Of a stretch of DNA of 64,000 nucleotides, positions 1 to 8,833 are shown piece by piece. The translations under genes and the position numbers were made by a program. This DNA comes from Cytophagales bacterium. GTDB lineage: Bacteria > Bacteroidota > Bacteroidia > Cytophagales > Spirosomataceae. The notes beneath the pieces were generated by a model that had not been told where the DNA came from, did no database searches, and was given only the letters and a program-made list of their open reading frames with translations. The stretch lies in the NCBI GenBank assembly GCA_013298125.1, contig JAAFJP010000006.1:62001-126000 (forward strand). Direction: 5' to 3'. The stretch's first letter is position 1; the number at the start of each line of letters is the position of its first letter.

Positions 1-1268
1 ATTTGAGCTGAATAATTATCAAATCCAAGTGCTTTGAAAACGTAAATTACCAAGTCAATCACTTTCATAAATTCGTCCTCCACTTGGTCGGGGCGACAAA
101 AAATATGGGCATCGTCTTGTGTAAAGCCACGTACACGAGTTAAACCATGTAACTCACCTGATTGTTCATAACGATAAACCGTTCCAAATTCTGCCAAACG
201 TAAAGGCAAATCACGGTATGAACGTGGTTTTGTCTTATAAATCTCGCAGTGGTGCGGACAATTCATGGGTTTCAAGAAAAACTCTTCTCCCTCGTCTGGC
301 GTTTTGATAGGCTGAAACGAATCTGCCCCATATTTTGCGTAATGTCCAGAAGTTACATATAATTCTTTTGAACCAATGTGTGGTGTAATTACAGGAGAAT
401 ATCCTGCACGAACTTGGGCTCTGCGGAGGAAATTTTCCAATCTTTCACGCAACATTGTTCCCTTCGGCAACCACAGAGGCAAACCCATTCCCACCTTTTC
501 TGAAAAAGCAAATAATTCTAATTCCTTGCCCAATTTGCGGTGGTCACGGCGTTTAGCTTCTTCCAAAAGGGTCAAATATTCTTCTAATTCCTTTTGTTTA
601 GGGAACGTAACCGCATACACACGAGTCATTTGCTTGCGTGTGATGTCCCCACGCCAATATGCACCCGCAACGCTCATCAATTTAACCGCTTTCACAAATC
701 CTGTATTTGGAATATGTGGTCCACGACATAAATCTATAAATCCTCCTTGTTGGTAAAATGAAATTGAACCGTCCTCTAAACCTTCAAGCAATTCTAATTT
801 ATATTCGTCGCCTTTTTCTGTGAAATATTTTATCGCATCAGCCTTTCCAACCGAGGAGCGTACATATTCATTTTTCTGACGAGCTAATTCTAAAACCTTA
901 TCTTCAATCTTCTTGAAATCCTCGGAGCTGAGTGTTTTGTCGCCCATGTCGATATCGTAATAAAATCCTGTGTCAATGGCTGGTCCAATTCCGAATTTTG
1001 TTCCTGGGTAAAGAGCCTCAATCGCCTCCGCCATTAGGTGTGCCGATGAATGCCAGAAGGTTGCCTTTCCGTCGGTATCATTCCACGTAAGTAATTGAAA
1101 ATCAGAATCTTCATTGATTGGTAATGAAGCATCAACTACTTTTCCATTAACTTTGGCAGCTAATACGTTTCGGGCTAAACCTTCCGAAATACTGAGGGCA
1201 ATGTCCATCCCAGTTGTTCCCTGAGCATACTCTCTGACACTACCGTCTGGTAATTTAATCTTAATCAT
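1..1268 (-). CDS. thrS: threonyl-tRNA synthetase, N-terminal part (runs off window)
   Basis: This is a class II aminoacyl-tRNA synthetase that charges tRNA-Thr in the cytoplasm. The reading frame opens with ATG at 1268 ([14 protein letters not shown], a TGS domain) and stays open to the window edge, giving about 422 codons. The editing-domain motif HSSAH lies at residues 73-77, followed by a CRGPH segment. The catalytic core shows the zinc-ligand region MNCPHHCE and class II motif 2 ([18 protein letters not shown]). Motif 3 and the anticodon-binding domain must lie beyond base 1. The gene follows the TPR lipoprotein on the same strand after a 240-bp gap containing a nested palindrome. Identification is secure; only the 3' part is missing. 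Confidence 0.95.
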   Translation of the reverse strand, partial: MIKIKLPDGSVREYAQGTTGMDIALSISEGLARNVLAAKVNGKVVDASLPINEDSDFQLLTWNDTDGKATFWHSSAHLMAEAIEALYPGTKFGIGPAIDTGFYYDIDMGDKTLSSEDFKKIEDKVLELARQKNEYVRSSVGKADAIKYFTEKGDEYKLELLEGLEDGSISFYQQGGFIDLCRGPHIPNTGFVKAVKLMSVAGAYWRGDITRKQMTRVYAVTFPKQKELEEYLTLLEEAKRRDHRKLGKELELFAFSEKVGMGLPLWLPKGTMLRERLENFLRRAQVRAGYSPVITPHIGSKELYVTSGHYAKYGADSFQPIKTPDEGEEFFLKPMNCPHHCEIYKTKPRSYRDLPLRLAEFGTVYRYEQSGELHGLTRVRGFTQDDAHIFCRPDQVEDEFMKVIDLVIYVFKALGFDNYSAQ

Positions 1269-1376
1269 TTTGTTTGTGTTTATGGAGCTTTGTTATTGAA
1301 AATCAGGGTTTTACAACTAACAATTCTTTTCAAATCTCCTATGTTTGTTTTAATTTATTCTATCTGTAATTTTTAT

Positions 1377-1500
1377 CCAACGGGTTAAAATCGCAACGGC
1401 GAACCGTCCGTTTTTAGGAAATATGTCGTCCTGATGGGACTCATTCCTCAAAGTCCCATCGGGACGAAAAATATCCTAACAATGGGTTTTAACCCGTTGG
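1377..1500. repeat. nested 124-bp palindromic element
   Basis: The outer arms 1377-1390 and 1487-1500 are a perfect 14-bp inverted repeat (CCAACGGGTTAAAA). An inner imperfect inverted repeat pairs 1416-1440 with 1453-1477 (21 of 25 positions) around a 12-nt loop. The element sits between the TPR lipoprotein stop and the thrS start, both on the minus strand. The outer right end contains GGGTTTTAACCC, similar to the GGTTTTGAACC core of the palindromes near 7.8 and 47.6 kb. It looks like a REP-type palindromic unit; a terminator role for the lipoprotein gene is possible. Confidence 0.8.
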
Positions 1501-1510
1501 AAAAACCCCT

Positions 1511-2686
1511 TTAATTTTTAATTCCTTTTGGTAGCAAGGGTTTCAATGTATCGGTATCAACTGACGAAGACCGTTTAGGCATTTCAAATTTTGGGAACGC
1601 CGTCGTGTCATATTTTAAGTCAAGATTCGGGATATATTCTCCGTAAATTTGCTTGCGTTGAGCCCTCGCAATTCCTCCCAAAGCCTTATAATCTTGCGGA
1701 TTTTCAGCTATCATTTGGTTATACATCTCTTCCGCTTTGTCGTATTCACCAGTATATTCCAAACATTGTGCCATGTAAAACTTGGCATCGGGATATTTTG
1801 GGTCATGTTTTAAAGTTCTCCCAAAAAACGGCATTGCCAAGCGATAGGCACGGGTTTTGAAATAAATTTGCCCAGAATTAAAACTCGCTTGAATCAAGTT
1901 TGTATCTAATTTTATCGCTTTTCCGTAAAACAAAACTGCACTATCCAACTTCCAAGCTCGTTGGTAAGTATTCCCTTTTTGAAAAAATAAATTAGCACTT
2001 TTTGGATGATATTTTAAGGCTTCGCCACAATACAAAAGAGCCAAATCGTATTCCCTTAAATTGGTATGCACTTGAATCAACTTCAAATAGGCGGGCAAAA
2101 AACTGGGTTTGAGTCCCAAGGTTTGTTGGTAAAGTCCCAACGCCATCGAAGTATCAGCCATTTTTGCTGCAATTTCTCCTTGATAAAAATACGTTTCACC
2201 ATTGTTTGGAGATAATTGAAGGGCTTTTCTGAGATATGCTTGTGCCTTTGGAAACTGATTGAGTTGTTGATACAAATCTCCCAAGAGCGTATATAACTCA
2301 GGTGATTCCGTGTTCAAAACCTCCGCTTTCGAGGCAGATTCTAAGGCTAATTGCGTTTGTCCAGAAGCCTTTAAAATTTGTGCTTTTGCTTGAAAATAAT
2401 TCCCAACGTTGGGTCGAATACTGATGGCATTTTCAATATCTTCCAAAGCCTCTTTGAAATTTTCATTCTCTAAATACAACAAAGAACGTTTGTAATGATT
2501 ATCAGAATTGCTGGGCGAAGCGTCTATTGCCTCCGTCAAAAAAGCAATGGCAGCATCACGGCGAGCCTTTTCCGAAACCTCGGGAACAGGAGGGATGGAC
2601 AAACCTTTTTTGGACTCAGTGATACAGGCACTGAAAAGGTAAAGGCAAATGATTATGAAGAAAAGTGATTTGAAATGGGCTTTCAT
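1511..2686 (-). CDS. TPR-repeat lipoprotein
   Basis: This 391-residue protein has a lipoprotein signal peptide (KSLFFIIICLYLFSAC, lipobox FSAC at about residues 18-21) followed by about eight to ten tandem tetratricopeptide repeats, for example the NYFQAKAQILKASGQTQLAL and ETYFYQGEIAAKMADTSMAL segments. It is expected to be a lipid-anchored, periplasm-facing scaffold. No enzymatic domain is visible. A TAATTTTG promoter-like element lies at 2691-2698, only four bases before the ATG, so a leaderless transcript is possible, but no good -33 element was found. Its substrate or partner is unknown. Another TPR lipoprotein occurs at 56.8 kb. Confidence 0.8.
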   Translation of the reverse strand: MKAHFKSLFFIIICLYLFSACITESKKGLSIPPVPEVSEKARRDAAIAFLTEAIDASPSNSDNHYKRSLLYLENENFKEALEDIENAISIRPNVGNYFQAKAQILKASGQTQLALESASKAEVLNTESPELYTLLGDLYQQLNQFPKAQAYLRKALQLSPNNGETYFYQGEIAAKMADTSMALGLYQQTLGLKPSFLPAYLKLIQVHTNLREYDLALLYCGEALKYHPKSANLFFQKGNTYQRAWKLDSAVLFYGKAIKLDTNLIQASFNSGQIYFKTRAYRLAMPFFGRTLKHDPKYPDAKFYMAQCLEYTGEYDKAEEMYNQMIAENPQDYKALGGIARAQRKQIYGEYIPNLDLKYDTTAFPKFEMPKRSSSVDTDTLKPLLPKGIKN

Positions 2687-2918
2687 TACTCAAAATTACG
2701 AAGTTCACTCAATTTAGGTGTCTATTTTGTAGAAATTATTGAAATTTCAAGCTCAAAAGTAGATTTTTTACGGGAAAGAGAATTCTCAATTCAGTAATTT
2801 TCTACGCAAAAAAGCAATTTTTGGGTCTTAAAAAAGTCAATTTTCTTGATTTTTGATAAGAATTATACAAATCTGCAATATTTTGCAAACTTTTTTATGG
2901 GATTCCAAAATTTACAAG

Positions 2919-2926
2919 TAGCTTTG
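2919..2926 (+). promoter_or_regulatory. -7 promoter element of mini-gene
   Basis: TAGCTTTG matches the Bacteroidota -7 consensus TAnnTTTG 38 bases before the ATG of a 22-codon ORF. The -33 region is weak. Confidence 0.4.
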
Positions 2927-2963
2927 TATCAGATTATTAACCACAAAAAAACACTAACCGCAG

Positions 2964-3032
2964 ATGAAAAAAGTTTACTATTTCGTATTTTTCCTTATCG
3001 TATTAAAGGCACTTGAAGTTTTCGCAAATTAA
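2964..3032 (+). CDS. possible 22-residue hydrophobic peptide
   Basis: A short ORF encodes MKKVYYFVFFLIVLKALEVF followed by AN and a TAA stop. It has a lysine-rich start and a hydrophobic core, so it could be a membrane-inserted peptide or a bare signal sequence. It is preceded by a TAnnTTTG element and followed 21 bases later by a rho-independent terminator on the same strand, making a compact self-contained transcription unit between two leftward genes. No family is recognised. It could also be a small RNA whose ORF is incidental. Confidence 0.4.
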   Translation: MKKVYYFVFFLIVLKALEVFAN

Positions 3033-3053
3033 ATTTTAGAATTCTTCACAATC

Positions 3054-3087
3054 AAAGGCACAGACTTGGCGGTTTGTGCCTTTTTTC
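3054..3087 (+). terminator. intrinsic terminator after mini-gene
   Basis: An 8-bp stem (AAGGCACA at 3055-3062 with TGTGCCTT at 3075-3082) is followed by a run of T. It points rightwards, away from both flanking leftward genes, so it ends a plus-strand transcript. Confidence 0.65.
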
Positions 3088-3239
3088 TTCTCGAAAATTT
3101 ACCACAAACATACACCTAATAAATAGGAATAAGTTGTCATCTAAAGTTATAAAAAATAAAAAGTTGCCCGTCAGAAACAGACAACTTTCTTTCTGAAACA
3201 AAACCACAAGAACCATACTTGTGGTTGAGTTACAATATT

Positions 3240-4586
3240 TTAGGCTTCAATCAACGATTCGTCATGTTGTGAAATATCTAATCCTACTCTCTCTTCCTCC
3301 TCAGTTACACGCAAAGGAATGATTTTATCAGTTACCCACAATAATAAAAGTGAACCTCCAAAAGCAAATGCCGATACCGTTACTAATGCAATCATGTGTT
3401 TGATAAATAAAGCTGGGTCACCTGTGATAAACCATCCTTGTTCACCTTCAACTACAACACCGTTTACAGCTTTTGAAGCAAATAAACCTGTCATAACCAT
3501 ACCTACCATTCCGCCCATTCCATGACATGGAAATACGTCTAATGTATCGTCTAACTTAGAATTTGCTCTCCAATGTGCTGCGATATTTGAAATAATTGCT
3601 GCAATTGTTCCGATAAAAATTGCTACTGGAACAGTTACAAAACCAGATGCTGGCGTGATTGCAACTAAACCAACTACTGCACCAATACAAAAACCTAATG
3701 CAGAAACTTTGCGTCCACGAGTTACATCAAATAATATCCATGATAAACCTGCGGCTGCCGCTGCAACGTGAGTAGTACCAAATGCTGAAACTGCCAACGA
3801 AGTTGCTCCAACGGCTGAACCTGCATTGAAACCAAACCATCCGAACCAAAGTAAACCTGTTCCTAAGAGAACGTAAGGAATATTTGCAGGAGGTAAAACA
3901 TTTGCTTCTATGTGAGACTTACGACGCTTTAAGTACAATGCACCTGCCAAAGCAGCCCAACCCGCACTCATGTGTACAACTGTACCACCCGCAAAGTCAA
4001 GAACACCATATTTGAAAAGGAATCCTTCTGGATGCCATGTCCAGTGAGCCAAAGGAGCATAAACAATTACACAGAAAAGCACCATAAATAATACAAAAGC
4101 ACGGAAATTGATACGTTCCGCCAATGCACCAGAAATCAACGCTGGCGTAATAACGGCAAATTTCATCTGGAAAAATGCAAAAAGAGCCAAAGGAATTGTT
4201 GGAGCTAATGACCATGCTGGACCATCAAAAACACCTTTGAACATAAAATAAGTCATTGGGTTTCCGACTACACCTCCGATAGTTTCTCCGAAAGCTAAAC
4301 TGAAACCAAATACAACCCAAATAACGGTGATAACACCCATTGCAATAAAAGATTGCAACATAGTAGAAATTACGTTTTTGTGGTTTACCATTCCACCGTA
4401 GAAATAGGCTAAACCAGGAGTCATTAAAAGAACAAGACCAGAAGATACAAGCATCCAAGCTGTATCTCCAGCACTAAAATTTTTGTCGGGAGCTGCAACT
4501 GCGGCATCTTTTCCGAAATAAACTGCGGCAATGGCAACCAAAAGTAAAATACCAATTGGCAACCAAGAGGGTTTTTGTTGTGTCAT
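3240..4586 (-). CDS. amtB: ammonium transporter AmtB
   Basis: This 448-residue Amt/MEP/Rh-family channel imports ammonium across the inner membrane. It has about eleven hydrophobic segments plus an N-terminal one (LPIGILLLVAIAAVYFG). Family motifs include TPGLAYFYGGMVNHKN and DVFPCHGMGGMVGMVMTGLFA, the latter carrying a pore-lining histidine region. A porin gene lies just upstream on the same strand, 93 bp away with a strong hairpin between. No glnK/PII gene is adjacent, which is the usual partner in many bacteria. The pairing suggests nitrogen uptake across both membranes. Expression may be set by read-through of the intergenic hairpin. Confidence 0.95.
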   Translation of the reverse strand: MTQQKPSWLPIGILLLVAIAAVYFGKDAAVAAPDKNFSAGDTAWMLVSSGLVLLMTPGLAYFYGGMVNHKNVISTMLQSFIAMGVITVIWVVFGFSLAFGETIGGVVGNPMTYFMFKGVFDGPAWSLAPTIPLALFAFFQMKFAVITPALISGALAERINFRAFVLFMVLFCVIVYAPLAHWTWHPEGFLFKYGVLDFAGGTVVHMSAGWAALAGALYLKRRKSHIEANVLPPANIPYVLLGTGLLWFGWFGFNAGSAVGATSLAVSAFGTTHVAAAAAGLSWILFDVTRGRKVSALGFCIGAVVGLVAITPASGFVTVPVAIFIGTIAAIISNIAAHWRANSKLDDTLDVFPCHGMGGMVGMVMTGLFASKAVNGVVVEGEQGWFITGDPALFIKHMIALVTVSAFAFGGSLLLLWVTDKIIPLRVTEEEERVGLDISQHDESLIEA

Positions 4587-4636
4587 GTGGTTTTTTGATT
4601 AAAGGGTTTTTGAATATGGATTTTGTTTACAGAAAA

Positions 4637-4670
4637 TTTTTCTAATCAGTCGATTGACTGATTAGAAAAA
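4637..4670 (-). terminator. strong hairpin between porin and amtB
   Basis: A perfect 15-bp stem (4637-4651 with 4656-4670) and a 4-nt loop lie 9 bases beyond the porin stop codon. Its A/T ends give T runs in either direction. No convincing TAnnTTTG promoter fits between it and amtB, so it may work as a partial terminator lowering amtB relative to the porin. Confidence 0.75.
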
Positions 4671-4679
4671 AGATTATTA

Positions 4680-5861
4680 TCAGAATTTAGCGATAACAGC
4701 TAAACCCAAAGTTGATTGTGATTTTTGGTCTTTTCCATCTCCATCGACGAAGAAGTTTTTGTCAAAAGCATCTGAGCGAAATTCTGGTTTGATTAATAAA
4801 TGTCCATCAGCAACCGTAAAAGTAGTTGTAACAGTCAAAGAATTCACAGTTACACCTGTTGCATTGTCAATACGAAGACCTCTAACAGCATCTTGGTTAT
4901 TGAAATTCTCATATCTTGCTCCAATACTAAATACATCCGAAACAGAATAATTTGTATATAAAGCCCATCCACCCCAAGTACCAGAGTTTTTAGCAAATTT
5001 AGGGTTTGAGGTTAAACCTTGATAATCTCCTTTTTGTGAGCCAGTTGCTGCATTTAGCCCTACCATAAACTTAGGAGTGATTTGGTAAGTAGTAGTTAAA
5101 TCAAATAAAGAATAACTCGCATCTGGTGTCAGTCCTTTTGCGTCTGCATTTGCTTCGTTTGAAGAAATAGCGTTCAAATAAACATTCCATCCAGAAACTG
5201 GTGATACGAACAATTGTCCAATAATACCCTTTGCACGGTTATTATCATCCAAATTATCAACATTATTTACAATTCCACCCATCAAATAAACTTTATCAGA
5301 AAAATTATATTGAGCTTTTAAACCTACATGATAGAAAGGTCCATTATTGAAAAGATTTGATAATGAATAATGATAGTTAACAGGAGCATCAATTACTTCA
5401 TATCCGATGTGAGTTCCAAACTGTCCCATTGTCAAAGAGAATTTGTCTGTTGCTTTCCATGTTACATAGGCTTGCTTAATTGCAAGTGCGGTACCAGTTG
5501 TAGGAATCGCCACTCCATTTGCATCGTAGGTTGCTCCTACTCGACCTACAACGTTTCCATAATTTCCCAGGTCAGCGTTTGGTCCAAAAGTCAAATCACC
5601 AACGATGTCCAACTTTGAAGTCGAGTAAGTCATTTTTGTTTGCACTAAACCTAATGAGAATTGTCCTGCTCTTACGTCAAATGCTCTTGCAGTTCCAGAC
5701 GCACCAGTATTTCCTCTACTGATTGGGCTATTAAAGTTCGCCATATAGTAGGAATCAATGTACCCCGAAAATGTAAATTTTCCTTTATCTTCTGTCTTTT
5801 CCTGAGAAAATGCTGAAAATCCTAAAAGCAAAGAAAATGCGGTGGTTAAGGCTTTTTTCAT
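4680..5861 (-). CDS. outer-membrane beta-barrel porin
   Basis: The protein is about 393 residues from the start chosen here. It has a signal peptide (MKKALTTAFSLLLGFSAFSQ), then alternating beta-strand sequence (FTFSGYIDSYYMANF onward) ending in an aromatic-type C-terminus (LGLAVIAKF), as in outer-membrane barrels. The ATG at 5861 is preferred over upstream ATGs at 5879 and 5909, because the promoter at 5907-5938 would start transcription near 5900, which excludes the 5909 start. Its place upstream of amtB suggests passage of ammonium or small nitrogen compounds across the outer membrane; that role is inference from context. Confidence 0.8.
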   Translation of the reverse strand: MKKALTTAFSLLLGFSAFSQEKTEDKGKFTFSGYIDSYYMANFNSPISRGNTGASGTARAFDVRAGQFSLGLVQTKMTYSTSKLDIVGDLTFGPNADLGNYGNVVGRVGATYDANGVAIPTTGTALAIKQAYVTWKATDKFSLTMGQFGTHIGYEVIDAPVNYHYSLSNLFNNGPFYHVGLKAQYNFSDKVYLMGGIVNNVDNLDDNNRAKGIIGQLFVSPVSGWNVYLNAISSNEANADAKGLTPDASYSLFDLTTTYQITPKFMVGLNAATGSQKGDYQGLTSNPKFAKNSGTWGGWALYTNYSVSDVFSIGARYENFNNQDAVRGLRIDNATGVTVNSLTVTTTFTVADGHLLIKPEFRSDAFDKNFFVDGDGKDQKSQSTLGLAVIAKF

Positions 5862-5906
5862 TATAAAATTTTGTTTCATGTTTAAATTAAATGCTTGATT
5901 ACAGCA

Positions 5907-5938
5907 CAAAGATTATAGGTAAAATTCACTAATCCAAA
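5907..5938 (-). promoter_or_regulatory. porin promoter
   Basis: On the minus strand TTTG (5935-5938) is followed after 20 bp by AATCTTTG (5907-5914), one base off TAnnTTTG. The region 5939-6158 is very A/T-rich and holds nothing else I can support. Confidence 0.55.
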
Positions 5939-6158
5939 TTTTTGTATAATTTTTTAACTTATTTTTAAGTATTTTTCATAAAATAATCCAAATAGGGTTC
6001 TTTTTTAAACCTGTTTTTAAGAAAATTTCAATTATTATTTAATTATTACTTCAATTTACAACATATTTTGTCAATTATACAAAAAACCAAATATTCTAAA
6101 ATTGAATTTCTAAGAAAAAATATAATTATTTCAATATTTTAAAATTTTGTACAAACAA

Positions 6159-6190
6159 AAAGCCCTGACTTGTCTCCAAATCAGGGCTTT
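6159..6190 (-). terminator. intrinsic terminator of ferredoxin gene
   Basis: A 10-bp stem AAAGCCCTGA/TCAGGGCTTT (6159-6168 with 6181-6190) is followed on the minus strand by TTTTGTTTGT. Confidence 0.8.
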
Positions 6191-6207
6191 CAAAAATTTT
6201 AATTTTA

Positions 6208-6585
<378 letters not shown>

Positions 6586-6730
6586 TTATTCTAATCAACC
6601 TTAAAACTCACATAAATAATTATTGTTACAAATTTAATGGTTAATTTTTGAATAGCCTATAAAGTTTGGAGACTATTGTAAAATATTTATTTGCTAAGAT
6701 TTGCTTAAATTGCAGGAAATTTTTAAAAAT

Positions 6731-7747
6731 ATGACATTAGAAGCGAGAATCAAGGCTTTTGCCGATTTAGGACAGTATTTGAATGACCCTAAAAATATTT
6801 CAGAAATTGAACTTTGGGCGGATAGAGCCTCTCATCAAAATAATTGGTTTACCATCGAAAACACCAAAAAGAGCTTAAAATCTATTGCAGATTATTTCTT
6901 GAATGAAGTGCTTTTAAGACAATGGACAGACCTTTACGAAATTAAAGATACACCTGAAACTGTTAAAAGCGTAGGGGTGATTATGGCGGGAAATATTCCA
7001 GCTGTCGGATTCCACGACCTAATGACGATTGTGCTTTCGGGTCATGCGTGTGTGGCAAAAATAAGCTCTCAGGATTCGGTTTTGATGTTATCTTTGATAG
7101 AGAAGTTATTGGAATTTAATCCAAATTTAGAAATAAGAGTCGCTGATAAAATGAACGAAGTGGATGCTCTAATTGCCACAGGTTCAGATAATTCCGCCAA
7201 ATATTTTGAATATTATTTCAGAAATAAACCACATATTATCCGCCAAAATAGAACTTCCATTGCTATTTTGAATGGAGAAGAGACTGAGACTGATTTTCTG
7301 AATCTTGGGCAAGATATTACGGATTACTTTGGATTAGGTTGCAGAAATATCTCTAAAATTTATGTACCAACGGGATATGATTTCACTAAATTTTATGACT
7401 CTATCGAATCGTTAGGCGATATTTTTTATCATAATAAATACAAAAATAATTACGATTATAATAAGTCCATTTATTTGGTCAATGGCATTCATCATTACGA
7501 TAACGGTTTTATGATTTTGACTAAGAATGAAGCCATGGTTTCCCCTATTTCCGTTATTTTTTATGAAGAATATCAAAATAAAGAAGATTTAGAAAAAGTT
7601 ATCATTGAGAATCAAACCAAAATTCAATGTATTGTTTCTAAAAATGCCTGGTTCGAGAAGAGTTTTAATTTTGGTGATGCTCAAAAGCCTAAATTGTGGG
7701 ATTATGCAGATGGAGTTGATACGATGGCGTTTTTGTTGAGTCTTTAA
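6731..7747 (+). CDS. LuxC-family acyl-CoA reductase
   Basis: This 338-residue member of the aldehyde-dehydrogenase superfamily would reduce acyl-CoA to aldehyde with NAD(P)H. Visible features are the nucleotide-binding region GVIMAGNIPAVGFHD, and FGLGCRNISKIYVP carrying the conserved LuxC-type active-site cysteine. The frame extends upstream to a TTG at 6701, but ATG at 6731 (MTLEARIKAFADLG) matches the usual family N-terminus and is preferred. The gene is divergent from a ferredoxin and ends at a bidirectional palindrome. The physiological substrate cannot be read from the sequence. There are no luxAB genes here, so bioluminescence is not implied. Confidence 0.85.
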   Translation: MTLEARIKAFADLGQYLNDPKNISEIELWADRASHQNNWFTIENTKKSLKSIADYFLNEVLLRQWTDLYEIKDTPETVKSVGVIMAGNIPAVGFHDLMTIVLSGHACVAKISSQDSVLMLSLIEKLLEFNPNLEIRVADKMNEVDALIATGSDNSAKYFEYYFRNKPHIIRQNRTSIAILNGEETETDFLNLGQDITDYFGLGCRNISKIYVPTGYDFTKFYDSIESLGDIFYHNKYKNNYDYNKSIYLVNGIHHYDNGFMILTKNEAMVSPISVIFYEEYQNKEDLEKVIIENQTKIQCIVSKNAWFEKSFNFGDAQKPKLWDYADGVDTMAFLLSL

Positions 7748-7781
7748 TTTTCTTATTCCATAGTCTAAAAAAAATGTGACC

Positions 7782-7830
7782 AAAAGTTTTACCGTCGTGG
7801 AGGTTTTGAACCTCCACGACGGTAACTTTT
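7782..7830. terminator. palindromic element with GGTTTTGAACC core, bidirectional terminator
   Basis: A perfect 15-bp stem (7791-7805 with 7809-7823) closes a TTG loop, and the outer arms AAAAGTT/AACTTTT extend it. It lies between convergent genes. The core AGGTTTTGAACCT is shared with the palindrome at 47589-47619, while the outer stem differs. Confidence 0.8.
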
Positions 7831-7860
7831 CAAAATAAATTAGTTTGAATCTTTGTCGCT

Positions 7861-8283
7861 TTATTCTGTTCTCATTAAAACAACTGTTTTTCCAAACATT
7901 GGAGCTCCAACATATCCTCTGACGTTCAATGTATTCTCATTTTTCAAAGTCATTTTTCCAGAAACTGTCATGCCACTTCTTGGATCGCTGACTTGTCCAC
8001 CTGACCATACATTTTTTCCTTCAAAAGTAAACTTTCTAAAAATTTGATACCCCAAAGTCGGTTTAAGCTTTAAATCTTCTTTTGAACCTTTGGGGGCTAA
8101 CCAAACAATTTTTCCAAAATACTGATTATCAGACTTGTAGATTTGAATTTTTGAAGTTTTATCATCAGTAAACCAAATGCCTACAATTTTTTCTGAATCA
8201 TCAGTGGCAATTTTATTTGTAGATTTAAAAGAAAATGATGCTGTTAAAATTGATACTACAATCAAGAGTTTATAAAATTTCAT
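7861..8283 (-). CDS. DUF2147 secreted protein
   Basis: This 140-residue protein has an N-terminal signal peptide (MKFYKLLIVVSILTASFSF) and the DUF2147 pattern: GIWFTDDKTSKIQIYKS, YFGKIVWL, WSGGQVSDPRSGMTVSGKM and LNVRGYVGAPMFGKT. The family folds as a small beta-barrel and its function is unknown. Its start overlaps the end of the upstream PAP2 gene by 14 bases, so the two are translationally coupled in a trpS-PAP2-DUF2147 operon. Periplasmic location is inferred from the signal peptide. Confidence 0.85.
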   Translation of the reverse strand: MKFYKLLIVVSILTASFSFKSTNKIATDDSEKIVGIWFTDDKTSKIQIYKSDNQYFGKIVWLAPKGSKEDLKLKPTLGYQIFRKFTFEGKNVWSGGQVSDPRSGMTVSGKMTLKNENTLNVRGYVGAPMFGKTVVLMRTE

Positions 8284-8833
8284 GGGTATTTTTTGTAAGA
8301 TAATATTGATAAAATTTATGACAAATTATGGTGGACAAAACCCCGATTCCTGCACCCGTAAGCACATCAAGAGGATAATGAACACCCACGTAAATACGAC
8401 TGTATGAGACAATTATTGCCCAAACAAAGAATAATTGCACTAACTTAAAATTATTTTTGAACAATAAATAAAGTCCCGTTGCCAAAGCAAATGAGTTGGC
8501 AGCATGGGAAGAACAAAAACCAAACTGTCCTCCACAATTGCCTACTAAGTGAACCAAATTTTGAAGAGAAGGTTCATGGCATGGTCTTAATCTATGAATC
8601 AAGGGCTTTAATAAGCCTGAACAAAACTGGTCTGCAATTGCAACACTGATTACAATCGTTAATAGCATTGCGATTGAGTTTTTCTTGTGCTTCCAAATAA
8701 TTATTCCAATGATTAACAAATACATCAGAATCCAAGAATTTTTGGCTGTAATCCAAGCCATGATGGGGTCAAATGAATCTGAATGCAACGAATTTAACCA
8801 AAGAAATGCTTGAGTGTCGAGTTCGTTAATCAT
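8270..8833 (-). CDS. PAP2-family membrane phosphatase
   Basis: This 187-residue integral membrane protein has about five to six hydrophobic segments. All three acid-phosphatase motifs are present: K-x6-RP (KPLIHRLRP), the SGH-type motif as CSSHAANS, and SR-x5-H-x3-D (SRIYVGVHYPLD). Members dephosphorylate lipid phosphates such as undecaprenyl pyrophosphate or phosphatidic acid on the periplasmic face; which substrate applies here is unknown. It overlaps trpS by 8 bases upstream and the DUF2147 gene by 14 bases downstream. Confidence 0.9.
   Translation of the reverse strand: MINELDTQAFLWLNSLHSDSFDPIMAWITAKNSWILMYLLIIGIIIWKHKKNSIAMLLTIVISVAIADQFCSGLLKPLIHRLRPCHEPSLQNLVHLVGNCGGQFGFCSSHAANSFALATGLYLLFKNNFKLVQLFFVWAIIVSYSRIYVGVHYPLDVLTGAGIGVLSTIICHKFYQYYLTKNTHEIL

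Noticed and set aside
376-756. 126-codon plus-strand ORF at the window start
   Set aside because: It is antisense to thrS, whose minus-strand frame is fully conserved.
5862-5909. Upstream ATGs at 5909 and 5879 as porin start
   Set aside because: The promoter spacing puts the transcript start near 5900, which excludes 5909, and a normal signal peptide begins at 5861.
6731-7747. LuxC homologue as a sign of bioluminescence
   Set aside because: No luxA, luxB, luxD or luxE genes are present and LuxC-like reductases are widespread in non-luminous Bacteroidota.
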